A stretch of DNA of 45,831 nucleotides from Ignisphaera sp. (GTDB lineage Archaea > Thermoproteota > Thermoprotei_A > Sulfolobales > Ignisphaeraceae). Both the position numbers and the translations under genes were made by a program. Positions 26,094 through 35,246 of the stretch are shown piece by piece. The notes under the pieces are model-generated. The model had not been told where the DNA came from and made no database searches. It saw only the letters and a program-made list of their open reading frames with translations. The stretch covers positions 1-45,831 of the forward strand of contig JANXEL010000093.1 in assembly GCA_025058535.1 (NCBI GenBank), in the 5' to 3' direction. Each line of letters begins with the position of its first letter. Position 1 is the first letter of the stretch.

Positions 26094-27506
26094 ATGTCTA
26101 TCTCTGTACTAGCCGCTACTAAATTGAGTAAACAAATTACCGGCATCAGAGGCTCCCTCATACTCGTTAAAGCTCTAGGTGGCATAAGATACGGTGAACT
26201 GGTAGAGATAGATGTTGATGGTGATTCCAGACTCGGCCAGATAGTCGACGTGAGCAGGGATATAGCAGTAATACAGATCTTCGGATCTTCTCTGGGGGTT
26301 ACACCCGGTAAAACTACTGTTAAATTCCGTGGCGAAACTTTAACTATTCCAGTTTCATCAGACATGCTTGGAAGAATATTCGATGGCCTTGCAAAACCAA
26401 TAGATGGTGGACCCCCTATAGTACCTGAAGATTACTTGGATATACATGGAGAGCCGCTAAATCCGGCCCTAAGAATACCGCCATCTGAGCCTATAGAAAC
26501 AGGTATATCGGTCATTGATGGTTTGCTAACATTGGTTAGAGGCCAGAAACTACCTATCTTTAGCGGCTCTGGTCTACCCCATAATAGGATTGCCATGCAA
26601 ATAGTAAGGCAGGCAGCAGTCAGAGGCTCTGGCGAAAGGTTTGCAGTAGTATTCGGAGCTATTGGAGTTACACATGAAGAGGCAATGTATTTTTTGAACG
26701 AATTAAAGTCCATGGGTGCACTGGACAGAACAATAGCATTCTTAGCACCTGCATCAGCATCAACTGTCGAAAAGCTTGCTCTCCCAAGAGTAGCGCTGAC
26801 GGCAGCTGAATTCCTCGCATGGAGGTATGGTATGCACATGCTGACGATATTGACTGACATGACCAACTACTGTGAGGCGTTGAAGGAGATCTCAGCTGCT
26901 AGAGAAGAGGTGCCTGGTAGAAGGGGGTATCCAGGCTACATGTACACAGATCTAGCGACAATGTATGAGAGAGCTGGTAGAGTTAGTGGACAAAAGGGCA
27001 GTATGACTATAATGCCCATACTTACTATGCCTGACGATGATATAACCCACCCAATACCGGATTTGACTGGCTATATAACAGAAGGACAGATAGTTTTATC
27101 AAGGGATGTGTGGCGTAAAGGTATATACCCTCCCGTGGACGTGTTCCTATCACTATCGAGACTCATGAAGGAGGGAATAGGGCCCGGTAAGACAAGAGAG
27201 GATCACAGAGAGGTATTTGCCCAACTAATATCAGCTTATGCTGAGGGTCAATACCTAAGAGAATTGATAACAATAGTAGGCACGGAATCCCTTACTGCAA
27301 GGGATAGAAAGTACTTAGAGTTTGCTGATAAATTTGAAGCTAAATTTATCAGCCAGAGGGAATATGAGAAAAGAAGATTTGAAGAAACTCTAGATATAGC
27401 ATGGGATCTTCTATCCATTCTACCTGAAGAGGAATTGCGGCAGGTAAGCTCAGAAACAATGAAAAAGTACCACCCAGCCTATAGAAAACAGGTACTAAAA
27501 CAATGA
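26094..27506 (+). CDS. atpB: A-type ATP synthase subunit B
   Basis: The non-catalytic nucleotide-binding subunit (470 residues). It has [15 protein letters not shown] in place of a functional P-loop, [50 protein letters not shown] (given here as two adjacent landmarks, the second beginning at REEVPG), and [12 protein letters not shown]. The length is normal. The stop overlaps the atpD start by four bases. Confidence 0.97.
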   Translation: MSISVLAATKLSKQITGIRGSLILVKALGGIRYGELVEIDVDGDSRLGQIVDVSRDIAVIQIFGSSLGVTPGKTTVKFRGETLTIPVSSDMLGRIFDGLAKPIDGGPPIVPEDYLDIHGEPLNPALRIPPSEPIETGISVIDGLLTLVRGQKLPIFSGSGLPHNRIAMQIVRQAAVRGSGERFAVVFGAIGVTHEEAMYFLNELKSMGALDRTIAFLAPASASTVEKLALPRVALTAAEFLAWRYGMHMLTILTDMTNYCEALKEISAAREEVPGRRGYPGYMYTDLATMYERAGRVSGQKGSMTIMPILTMPDDDITHPIPDLTGYITEGQIVLSRDVWRKGIYPPVDVFLSLSRLMKEGIGPGKTREDHREVFAQLISAYAEGQYLRELITIVGTESLTARDRKYLEFADKFEAKFISQREYEKRRFEETLDIAWDLLSILPEEELRQVSSETMKKYHPAYRKQVLKQ

Positions 27507-28126
27507 GCACTGAAATCCTAAGGCTACCAAGACCAACAAAGATAGAATTAATTAGACTTAGAAGAAGGTTGGCTATCGCTAGAAGACTTCACAGGATTCT
27601 ACGAGATAGATTAACATTTCTTCTACAGGAATTCTACGTAGTCCTCAAGAAAGCTTATGATACGAGAGCAAAACTTAGTAAATTACTCCAGGAAGCGTAT
27701 TATTATTACTATGTAGCGCTTTCATTACATGGTATAAACTATCTAGATGTTACTTCACTCGCAACAGCTAAAGGTGTTGGTATTATAGCTGGAGTTAGAA
27801 ATGTTATGGGCGTTCCTGCACCAATGATAGAACTAAGTGAAGTCCCAGAAAGCTCCGCTATTCTTCCAATAGAGGTTAGCATTATACAAAATAAGAGAAG
27901 AGAGATTCTAGAAACTCTTATAAGATTAGCAGAGTATGAGAAAGAACTGTTGAATCTAGGAAGGGAAATAGCTCGCATAAGGAGAATTGTGACAATGCTT
28001 GAAAAAGTATTAATACCAAGAATATTGAGAACAATAATGTATCTGACAATGAAATTTGATGAAATAGAGCGAGAGGAGAAGGTGAGATCATTAAAGATAA
28101 AGGCCCTTCTAACGCAAAGAAGCTGA
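27503..28126 (+). CDS. atpD: A-type ATP synthase subunit D (central shaft)
   Basis: Subunit D forms the coiled-coil rotor shaft, analogous to gamma. The 207-residue protein begins with the family hallmark [22 protein letters not shown] and ends with a second long helix ([23 protein letters not shown]). It overlaps atpB by four bases and closes the operon. A T5 run (28132-28136) follows six bases after its stop and may terminate transcription. Confidence 0.95.
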   Translation: MSTEILRLPRPTKIELIRLRRRLAIARRLHRILRDRLTFLLQEFYVVLKKAYDTRAKLSKLLQEAYYYYYVALSLHGINYLDVTSLATAKGVGIIAGVRNVMGVPAPMIELSEVPESSAILPIEVSIIQNKRREILETLIRLAEYEKELLNLGREIARIRRIVTMLEKVLIPRILRTIMYLTMKFDEIEREEKVRSLKIKALLTQRS

Positions 28127-28223
28127 AATAGTTTTTGTATTCTAAACCATATTTTATAAGCGCATTAGATCAGAATCCCTAAAGATTAGAATACTAAAAT
28201 TGTATACATTAAGGTTTAAACCA

Positions 28224-28679
28224 CTATTGCGTTGAACTCAGTCTCACAAATATTTCCTCTATCCCTCTAGCAATCTTCACTGCTTCCTCCACTATTTCAA
28301 TGAGCTCCCCTAACGTTTTAACGATCATTATGACGCCTGTACCACTGGTTCTAAACTTCTTTAATAATGGTCTAAGGCTATCGTTATCAATAGCGTTTTT
28401 GGCTAGCTCTAAAACTCTCTCATTTCTTGTAATAGCTATACAGATCCTATATCTTGATAAGCATCTTAGATAGAACTTGTACAAGAAAACCACTCCGGCA
28501 TCATTATTGCCAAAAACTACGCTGCCCTCTACATAGCTACCACTTGTACACACAAATTTGACATCTGAGTACTTAGAGGTTAGAGAGTTACACACATCTT
28601 CACGGTCATCATCTATATATATCAACTTTTTAAATGAGAGCTCGTATTCGTATTTAAGACTTTGTATCTGCTCTACCAT
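28224..28679 (-). CDS. Hypothetical protein, 151 residues
   Basis: I do not recognise this protein. It looks like a small alpha/beta protein: KKLIYIDDDREDVC suggests a beta strand followed by acidic residues, then VVFGNNDAGVVFLY, RICIAITRNERVLEL, and a C-terminal amphipathic helix (LGELIEIVEEAVKIARGIEEI). There are no membrane segments. It starts at ATG 28679 and is convergent with atpD. A small upstream frame on the same strand overlaps its start. Confidence 0.6.
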   Translation of the reverse strand: MVEQIQSLKYEYELSFKKLIYIDDDREDVCNSLTSKYSDVKFVCTSGSYVEGSVVFGNNDAGVVFLYKFYLRCLSRYRICIAITRNERVLELAKNAIDNDSLRPLLKKFRTSGTGVIMIVKTLGELIEIVEEAVKIARGIEEIFVRLSSTQ

Positions 28680-28773
28680 CCCGTTCTACCACCATATAAT
28701 ATATACTGTATTCCTTATACTCATACTCTAGCATTTTTAGCTCAAAACCCTTTGCGGCCATCTCCTGTTGCAT
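28654..28773 (-). CDS. Possible small protein, 39 residues
   Basis: A short frame from ATG 28773 (or ATG 28761) encodes a charged, tyrosine-rich peptide (EYEYKEYSIYYMVVERDG) and overlaps the start of the next gene by 26 bases. It fills otherwise empty sequence, and the overlap could couple translation. ACAGGAG lies directly before the inner ATG, too close to be a normal ribosome-binding site. There is no homology evidence, so it may be chance. Confidence 0.25.
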   Translation of the reverse strand: MQQEMAAKGFELKMLEYEYKEYSIYYMVVERDGRADTKS

Positions 28774-28933
28774 ATTAACATAGTATGCATTGCTTCATGC
28801 TTATTTAGAGCTCAATGTTGTAACATATTCTCTTTATAATGTGATCCAAGTAGTTAAGATATATAATTGACTAAGATGTTTAATAAACCGTGTAACATAT
28901 AGAAATAAAAATGTAACGCAATCATAGCAAACT

Positions 28934-29683
28934 TTGAGGGCGTTTTTCGTGCTCTCGATAAGCAGCGTGACTGGGGTTATTCTTGCTGGCGGCGAAGGTT
29001 CTAGATTTAAACCGTATACAGATATAATTCCAAAACCGATGATTCCCATAGGTCATGAAGAGCGGCCCATTCTGGAGTACATAGTTTGCTGGCTAAAAAA
29101 ATTCGGAGTATCTAGATTTGTATTTCTAGTCGGATATAAGTGGAAACAAATAAAGAATTACTTCGGTAACGGTTCTAGACACGGTGTAGAAATTGTGTAC
29201 AGTATTGATGATGAGGTCTATAGAGGTACTGGAGGTGCTGTTTTAAAGGCGTTCAAACATGGCTTACTTAGCAATGTTGTATTGATTTGGTACGGTGACA
29301 TACTGGCACCAATAAATGTTTACGATCTCTTGAGTATGCATGTTACAGAAAACTCAGACGCCGTCGTAGTTCTCGCAGATAAGTACAAAGTACCAGTCGG
29401 AGTTGCATCGGTCAACGGTGATAGGATTGTTAGGTTGGAGGAAAAGCCGTGGTTAAATATATATGTAACAACAGGTGTCTTAACTCTCAGTACACCCATT
29501 CTTAAAGAAGTTGAGGGATTGTTAGGCACGGTGTTTGATATAATGAGTGATCTAATTCCGTGGATGATATCGAAGGGATTCAATGTCAAAGCCTATTTAT
29601 ATAGAGATGTTTGGTATGATGTTGGAAGTCTTGAAAAGTATAGGAAAATGGACTTAGAGGCTATAGAGAGACTTCAATGTTAA
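28934..29683 (+). CDS. Sugar-phosphate nucleotidyltransferase (GlmU/ManC/RmlA N-domain family)
   Basis: The protein activates a sugar phosphate with an NTP. Key motifs are VILAGGEGSRFKPYTDIIPKPMIPIG (in two adjacent parts, GGEGSRF and PKPMIPIG), GYKWKQIKNYFGNG, YRGTGGAVLKAF, the metal-binding WYGDILAP (usually GD), and a late WYDVGSLEKY. It lacks a left-handed beta-helix acyltransferase domain. The 249-residue frame begins at TTG 28934; GTG 28949 or GTG 28967 (which gives MTGVILAGG) are equally good starts. A TATA-like aaataaaaatg lies near 28903. The sugar and base specificity are not visible. Confidence 0.85.
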   Translation: MRAFFVLSISSVTGVILAGGEGSRFKPYTDIIPKPMIPIGHEERPILEYIVCWLKKFGVSRFVFLVGYKWKQIKNYFGNGSRHGVEIVYSIDDEVYRGTGGAVLKAFKHGLLSNVVLIWYGDILAPINVYDLLSMHVTENSDAVVVLADKYKVPVGVASVNGDRIVRLEEKPWLNIYVTTGVLTLSTPILKEVEGLLGTVFDIMSDLIPWMISKGFNVKAYLYRDVWYDVGSLEKYRKMDLEAIERLQC

Positions 29684-29912
29684 TGTTGAATTAATTGATG
29701 AGGTCTCGCTACTCAATACATACGTTATAATAGTAGTAAGGACAGAAAATCTTTGAATTCATTGCAAGTTCTCATGCAACAGCTTTAGGGTGTCGCGCCG
29801 TGAAAACTGTTTTAATTTCCTTCAACACATTTAATAAGATACTAATTATACGGCGCACTCTGCTCTCCATATCCTCTCTTTCTAAGGTACTACCTTACAG
29901 CATTCTTCCGTA

Positions 29913-30602
29913 TTAAGAGGTGGTTGATATTAAGTTTCGTTTTAAGTCAACAATTTTTCTGATCATACCATTATTTAGCACTATCACACAGTCAGCTGTG
30001 TCTCTATATATTGTTAGTGAATGGCTCGCTATCACATTTATTCCATTCTTTGAGGCATTCATTGCAATGATATCCTTAATTTTCTTAATGTACTTCTTAG
30101 ATAAATTTGTATGTGGCTCATCTAGTATAAGTATCTTTGGCTCGTAAATTAGGATGGAAATCAATGCTACTATCTTTTTATAGCCGTAGCTAAGGGTGTG
30201 AGTTTGTCTATCCAGTATACTTCTATCTAATTCAAAGAAATTTAGCCACTTATCAACATCCTCATTTATTCTCCTGAAATCATTACATATTTGCCTAACT
30301 GAGTAGATTATTTCATCATATACAGTTGGATTAAATAGCATGAGGTCAGGATTTTGGAATAGAACCCCAAAAAACCTTCGATATAACTCCTTTCCATGGA
30401 TGGGTGTCCCATCGAGGAGAACTTCACCTTGCGTGGGCTTTAAAAGCCCTGATAGTATCAGCAAAAGAGTTGTTTTGCCAGCTCCATTAGGTCCTGTGAT
30501 AAGGTAGGTCTTACCTTCAATAAATTTGTAGGTTATATCTCTTAGTGCATAGTGGCTCGCCCCTGGGTATTTGTAGTATAGGTTTTTTGTGCTTAACTCC
30601 AT
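29913..30602 (-). CDS. cbiO: ECF-type cobalt/nickel transporter ATPase (CbiO-like)
   Basis: This 229-residue ABC ATPase powers the CbiMNQ permease. It has Walker A GPNGAGKTT (about 37-45), Q-loop Gln83 in VLFQNPDLMLFNPTV, Walker B ILILDEP and the switch histidine His194 in VIASHS. The signature motif is unusual: LSYGY (137-141) where LSGGQ is expected, and the D-loop region reads HTNLS. The ATG at 30602 overlaps the end of cbiQ and follows GTGGAGA. It is the last gene of the cbiMNQO operon. It is also the only ABC ATPase in the window that could serve the orphan ECF S/T pair at 2206-3658. Confidence 0.9.
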   Translation of the reverse strand: MELSTKNLYYKYPGASHYALRDITYKFIEGKTYLITGPNGAGKTTLLLILSGLLKPTQGEVLLDGTPIHGKELYRRFFGVLFQNPDLMLFNPTVYDEIIYSVRQICNDFRRINEDVDKWLNFFELDRSILDRQTHTLSYGYKKIVALISILIYEPKILILDEPHTNLSKKYIKKIKDIIAMNASKNGINVIASHSLTIYRDTADCVIVLNNGMIRKIVDLKRNLISTTS

Positions 30603-31360
30603 TATCTCCACACCGCAATGGATATAGATGATATTAACACAGATGCAAAAATTATGATGTAGTCTGGCAGCCTTAATCCGTAGCTGTTTTTCAAGCTTTT
30701 TTCTGCTAATGTCCTCGACTTTATAACAAGTGCTATATTCTGCGAGATATACTCTGAATGTAGCAGTGCATCACCTAAACTAGATACCATAACCCTCCAG
30801 ATGTTCCTCCTTCCGCTAGAGATATTCCTAGAGAATCTCATTAGAAGGATATCCACTTGTAATCGGGATATTTTCAAGAATATTGTAGAGAATGCAGACA
30901 CCGCTCTACCAATCGTTTTTGAAAAGATTAACAGGATCTCCCCTACCCCTTTTATACCAACAAGGATTGAAAGAACTGCTACGGGTGTTGATGATGAAAT
31001 TGATATGAAGATGGTTCTGGCAACAGATTCTATTATATTGTGCTTTTCCATATATATGTAGATTGATGGTAATCCGAGGAATGCTGCTAAGATTATTATA
31101 AAACCGTACGTCTTAATTATACCAGCTACTGTCTTTCGTGAACCCATCAAAGATAATTGTGCCATACATATACTCAGCACTACAATTCTAACTGCATCAC
31201 TAGAGCTGTATGCAGCTATAACAGCCATTGAAACGAAAATTGTGAATACGGTTAGCGGATTTAAATATCCTACCATTTTACGGTATTCATTCATACCTCT
31301 AGTGAAAACTTCGAGAATATCAACCAATTCATGTAACACTCTAAATAGTGCGCTATTCAT
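30602..31360 (-). CDS. cbiQ: ECF-type cobalt/nickel transporter permease (CbiQ-like)
   Basis: The T component of the cobalt/nickel transporter: 252 residues with about five hydrophobic segments and a cytosolic coupling region (LLMRFSRNISSGRRNIWRVMVSSLGDALLHSE, read as MRFSRNISSGRRN then SSLGDALLHSEYI). The ATG at 31360 overlaps the CbiN-like stop (ATGA) and is chosen over the open frame extending to 31453, which lies inside that gene. The gene abuts cbiO. Confidence 0.85.
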   Translation of the reverse strand: MNSALFRVLHELVDILEVFTRGMNEYRKMVGYLNPLTVFTIFVSMAVIAAYSSSDAVRIVVLSICMAQLSLMGSRKTVAGIIKTYGFIIILAAFLGLPSIYIYMEKHNIIESVARTIFISISSSTPVAVLSILVGIKGVGEILLIFSKTIGRAVSAFSTIFLKISRLQVDILLMRFSRNISSGRRNIWRVMVSSLGDALLHSEYISQNIALVIKSRTLAEKSLKNSYGLRLPDYIIIFASVLISSISIAVWR

Positions 31361-31638
31361 CTGATCCTCCTCGCAATTAAACGTCTCATTATAAATCCAA
31401 ATACAAATATTATGCCAACACCTATACTCCCAGCTAAGACATAGCCTAGCCAATCAGGTAAACCTGGTATCACATAGTCTTTCAGCGGCGTCCAACTAAA
31501 TTCTACCTCATTTAGTCTAAGTTCTTCTGCAACGATATCAAGAGGCTCTCGATACCCTACTAGGTTAGCTAAATATATACTGAATAAAGGGCTCACGGTG
31601 ATTAATACTATTAGAAGACAAACAATTATTCTATTCAT
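31357..31638 (-). CDS. CbiN/PDGLE-type small transporter subunit
   Basis: A 93-residue protein with an N-terminal membrane helix, a short extracytoplasmic region (REPLDIVAEELRLNE...PLKDYVIPGLPDWLG) and a C-terminal membrane helix ending in basic residues. This is the arrangement of PDGLE-domain or CbiN-like proteins that assist CbiM. The PDGLE motif itself is changed to EPLDIVAE. Start and stop overlap cbiM and cbiQ, so the operon is translationally coupled. Confidence 0.75.
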   Translation of the reverse strand: MNRIIVCLLIVLITVSPLFSIYLANLVGYREPLDIVAEELRLNEVEFSWTPLKDYVIPGLPDWLGYVLAGSIGVGIIFVFGFIMRRLIARRIR

Positions 31639-32302
31639 AGACCTTTTGCACCTCCGCCTCAATTACTCTAGGATGCTTGAACCCTATATAACTCAGAATC
31701 GATCCCGTTATGCTACCCTCAATAACACCTAAGATGCCATGCCATATACTCATAATAGGGAGACTCACAGCTAAACCGTAAGTTATTCTTCTAAGAACAA
31801 TGCTAGCAATACCTATCTCCAAACCTGTCATAGTACCCGCTAAGATTAGGCTGATCCACCCCGCCATAAATCCTGCTATGAACCGCTTTCTAATACTGCT
31901 TATTCTATGAAGTGTTCTCACAATAGTTCTATACGTGATATAGCCCGCTAGCACTGCTACTATTGCCATGTTTAACAGATTTGCACCGAGGGCTGTTATA
32001 CCTCCATCGTGAAAAACTAAACATTGAACAATTAATACTATAGTCATGGCCAATATTCCTAGCCAAGGGCCTAATAAAATTCCGGCTAGGGCACCGCCAA
32101 CAAGGTGTAGACTGGTTCCACCAGGTATGGGCCAAGCGATCATCTGAGCAACAAAGATAAAAGCGGATATCGTAACAGCTCTGGCAAATCTGTTCTCATC
32201 TGATAAATTACCTCTTCTGATGGCGTATCCAATTATACCTACCGATACACCGTACGTAGCTAGAGCTGTGTATTGATCTAAAAACCCGTCAGGGATATGC
32301 AT
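31631..32302 (-). CDS. cbiM: ECF-type cobalt/nickel S component (CbiM)
   Basis: CbiM binds Co2+ or Ni2+ through its N-terminal residues. From ATG 32302 the protein begins MHIPDGFLD, and a free Met1-His2 N-terminus is required for metal binding in this family, so this start is preferred over the open frame beginning three codons earlier. HLVGGALAGILLGPWLG and VFHDGGITALGANLLNMA are classic CbiM/NikM motifs. Cobalt would fit corrinoid synthesis and nickel would fit CO dehydrogenase or hydrogenase; the sequence does not decide. An AT-rich aaattaaaagcttatat at about 32333-32349 is a likely minus-strand promoter. Confidence 0.92.
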   Translation of the reverse strand: MHIPDGFLDQYTALATYGVSVGIIGYAIRRGNLSDENRFARAVTISAFIFVAQMIAWPIPGGTSLHLVGGALAGILLGPWLGILAMTIVLIVQCLVFHDGGITALGANLLNMAIVAVLAGYITYRTIVRTLHRISSIRKRFIAGFMAGWISLILAGTMTGLEIGIASIVLRRITYGLAVSLPIMSIWHGILGVIEGSITGSILSYIGFKHPRVIEAEVQKVYE

Positions 32303-32311
32303 CTGGTACAC

Positions 32312-33154
32312 CTACTCTTGTGCTAGGTGTACAAAATTAAAAGCTTATATCTCTTAACTAAGAAAGCTAAAGAATTGATTAATTTGTTTACATCCTTGCC
32401 TCTAATAGAATAAATGCTGGAGCTTCTCAATGACCATACGATGCAATTTAAAAGGTTCTGTAGGCTAGCAACTAATAATAATGAAACATCGCATCATTCA
32501 TACCAACCACTGGAAACCTTGGAGAGCTCTACAACAAATTCTGTACTAACTACAACTATATCTAAATTTCTTGAAAGGAATTCACTCGTCTAGAGATGGG
32601 CCTGGGTATACATCTGCGTATACAGTGCTGCATGTGGAGCTATTGGCACACGTATATCCTGTCGTTGAAACAATTATTGAAGTAAGGCTATTTGGCATTA
32701 ACTACAGTTTTAGCAAAGCATCCAAAACCTACCACTACCAATACCAGCAACAATTAGCGCTACATTTAGCTGTCTTTTAATCTATTTTCAGCCAAATTTA
32801 CCACCAAGTACTTTTTGATAAGTTAACCACCAGATGCTTGAATATATCGATGCGGATATGCACGCATGCTAAGCTGGTACTTTTAAAACCACAAATAGAA
32901 TGCTGAGGAAAGCCTTCCATTGCATTTTGCTTCACTTCACAGTCACTTTGATGGTCTTCAGCTATTCGTTATTAAACTGAAGAACTTAATAACCACTACA
33001 ATAATTTCTCTCACTATAGGAGGCACTATAAGATGTGTGTAGAGCCGATTTTCTACACTTTCATAGAGGATGCACACTTAATCACAACCTACAATTACTA
33101 AATATTCATTGCTATCAATAAATTTATAAGAATCAGTATAGATATCTAATTCTG
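32312..33154. other. Gene-poor region, 0.84 kb
   Basis: I see no convincing gene here. Frames are short and full of stops. The longest, 32571-32780 (+), has no recognisable features, and a second frame across the same bases (W-A-W-V-Y-I-C-V-Y-S) looks equally plausible, which suggests decayed or random sequence. The right end holds the DUF131 promoter. No tRNA-like arms were seen. Confidence 0.5.
33117..33130 (+). promoter_or_regulatory. Probable promoter of the DUF131 gene
   Basis: aataaatttataag lies about 25-37 bases before the candidate start codons at 33155-33167. It shares the aaatttata core seen before ftr and atpA. The short distance implies a leaderless or nearly leaderless mRNA. 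Confidence 0.45.
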
Positions 33155-33166
33155 GTGATCAATGTG

Positions 33167-33439
33167 ATGTGGGTTCCAGTGGTGCTTATGTTGTTAGCAA
33201 TTGCCACTATACTCATAGGTATGCTGCTCATATTCGTTTCTACCTTATCTGCTAGGGATAGAAAAACTGAAGGAAAATCGGAAGTCGGTGGTGTTATTGT
33301 CTTGGGTCCCATACCAATCGCTTTTGGAACAAGTGAAAGAATTGTGAAGAGTTTAATTATAATTTCTATAGTATTCTTCGTTATTGTTCTAGCTATTTTT
33401 ATTACGCTGAATAGTGGTGCACCGTTTCCAAAACGATAG
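33167..33439 (+). CDS. DUF131 / TIGR00304 family small membrane protein
   Basis: An archaeal membrane protein of unknown function: an N-terminal membrane helix (VVLMLLAIATILIGMLLIFV), a charged cytosolic loop, the family motif GGVIVLGPIPIAFGT, and a second membrane helix. The 90-residue form starts at ATG 33167, with GGTGAT seven bases upstream; GTG 33155 and GTG 33164 are alternatives. It stands alone between two gene-poor regions. Confidence 0.8.
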   Translation: MWVPVVLMLLAIATILIGMLLIFVSTLSARDRKTEGKSEVGGVIVLGPIPIAFGTSERIVKSLIIISIVFFVIVLAIFITLNSGAPFPKR

Positions 33440-33480
33440 CACTGTTTATTATTCTAGTATAGTTATATTGTTCTCTTAAT

Positions 33481-34107
33481 TCAATGATCTTTCTTTTCTA
33501 CTAAAATCTTCAGTAGATTTAAACCAAATTCTCTGCTCAATATCGTGTATAGTTTTGAAAGAGGTAGTCCAACCACATTATAGTAGTCGCCCATTATAGA
33601 TTCAATGAAAAAACATGCAAGTCCTTGTATGGAATAGCCGCCAGCTTTATCAAAAGGCTTCTCAATATTAATGTAGAGCTCAACTTCATCTTCAGTTATA
33701 TCCCTAAACTTCACTATGGTTATATCAGTAAATTCTTTACTTTTTCCAGCTTCCCTGTCAAGGAGAGCAACACCGCTTATAACCATGTGATACCTTCCAC
33801 TGAAACTCATTAACATTCTTTTTGCTTCTTCAATAGTTTTGGGTTTCCCCACCACACCAATCATAGGATTGAATACAACAGTGTCAGCACCTATAATTAT
33901 TGAAGTTTGAGGCGATTTGTCAACCACACTTAGAATCTTTCTTCTACTATTCTCTAACACCGTTTTAAATGGATCGTCATTATATATCACCTCCTCTACC
34001 TTGGGTACGATAACTATTACATCAATCCCCATCTTTCTAAAAATCTCTACCCTCCTTAAGCTACTTGATGCAAGAACTATATACTTTTTAATGATCACCA
34101 CCCTCAC
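33481..34107 (-). CDS. Maf-family nucleoside triphosphate pyrophosphatase
   Basis: Maf proteins hydrolyse non-canonical or modified nucleotides such as dTTP/UTP or m7GTP. The 208-residue protein has VLASSSLRRVEIFRKMGI at the N-terminus, VEEV, the central IIGADTVV with the catalytic Asp, GKPKTIEEAKRML, FSGRYHMVISGVAL, and KAGGYSIQGLACFFIESIMGDYYNVVGLPL near the C-terminus. The frame opens at GTG 34107; GTG 34101 and GTG 34098 are alternatives in a GTG-rich start region, and none is clearly favoured. Confidence 0.9.
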   Translation of the reverse strand: MRVVIIKKYIVLASSSLRRVEIFRKMGIDVIVIVPKVEEVIYNDDPFKTVLENSRRKILSVVDKSPQTSIIIGADTVVFNPMIGVVGKPKTIEEAKRMLMSFSGRYHMVISGVALLDREAGKSKEFTDITIVKFRDITEDEVELYINIEKPFDKAGGYSIQGLACFFIESIMGDYYNVVGLPLSKLYTILSREFGLNLLKILVEKKDH

Positions 34108-35246
34108 ATAAATATCAGTATGCTTTCAGTTTTTAACTTCCATCAATACATGCTTAGTAATACCTCCACTCTCTGGTCAGTTTAAGAGTCCTCCCTAAAC
34201 ATTAAGCACTTAATTATTAAAAGAGGGAATGGAAGCTGGTTTTACAATGATTCTCACAAAATCATTATGATTACTATGAAGAGGAATTCTTCCTTAGCTT
34301 TTAAAAGATTCTAGATAGCATTCGATTTATACATCGTAGAAGCCGCGAAAACTAAACATATGCACATCGACCACTCTGTTCTATAGAAAATGAGGTGCGG
34401 ATAGCAGTGGTAGAATAATGTGCAAAGAAATTTACTTGCAAAATAAGTTAGTTAAATCCATTGCTGTCAGCTCCATTCAAGCATAGCGTCCCCATTTCAC
34501 TAGTACTGTATTTAATTCTAAAATCTATGGCATAGGCTATTATTGGCTCCTACATCTATGGGTTCTATTCACATATAATTCTACATTTATAACCATAGCA
34601 TTGAATATCATTGATTAAGACAAGTAACGTGGCTGTCATATTTAGCAATAACATATGGTGGTGCACTGCTTTTAGCTCTAATATCAATAGCTCTAATATC
34701 AATTATGTCAGTAACTATGCTGACCGTTATCTATTTCCCTACAGTTGCAATACTTATGAACATAATTTGTGGTACCATTTCAGTAGCTATATTGGATGGC
34801 ATCACTACTATTGAAACTAGTGTGAACCAAATTTATTCATCGTAATGAAATGCAGTGCTGTAGTAGAAAGTAGAAGAGAGCGTTACTGAAATGCTTATCA
34901 TCCAAACTATAGTAATTTAAGGAAGCTTTTCTCGAAACAAATATCATATTTTGTCGAGAGGTAGATATACAAATAATGTATAATAATAAGAATTGTAGTC
35001 ATTTCAGAGATTAATCCAGAGCCTGGGTACCTTAGTAGATTAACTGCATGTAGGTTCTGCAATAGAACGGAACAAACCTTGATAAGAAGGTTATGTCTTA
35101 GCTTTCAACTGGTAGAAGCTATTCTAGAAGTATTGCGGAAATGGTTGCAGCCACCTGTGTATACCTAACTTGACTTCCTGAAGTAGGATGTATATGTCTT
35201 TCACAGATAATCCTTTCCTTACCTAAATATGCAATACATCACACAG
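34108..35246. other. Gene-poor region, 1.1 kb, with possible gene remnants
   Basis: No intact gene is evident. It contains a hydrophobic frame without a start codon (34615-34845, listed separately) and another start-less frame, 34977-35168 (+), that would encode 63 residues containing INPEPGYLSRL and a CRFC pair. Both could be remnants of decayed genes. The rest is AT-rich with many stops in all frames. Confidence 0.4.
34615..34845 (+). pseudogene. Possible remnant of a membrane protein gene
   Basis: A start-less frame encodes a strongly hydrophobic 76-residue stretch (WLSYLAITYGGALLLALISI...YFPTVAILMNIICGTISVAIL). Just upstream another frame (ending at the TAA near 34616) is also hydrophobic and tryptophan-rich (YYWLLHLWVLFTYN), as if one membrane-protein gene had been split by a frameshift near 34610. 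No family was recognised. It could be a chance product of AT-rich sequence. Confidence 0.3.

Noticed and set aside
31361-31453. 31-residue N-terminal extension of CbiQ
   Set aside because: It overlaps the CbiN-like gene completely and lacks family features; ATG 31360 overlaps that gene's stop as expected for coupling.
32571-32780. 69-residue frame in the gene-poor region as a real gene
   Set aside because: No motif, no ribosome-binding site, and a competing frame looks equally good.
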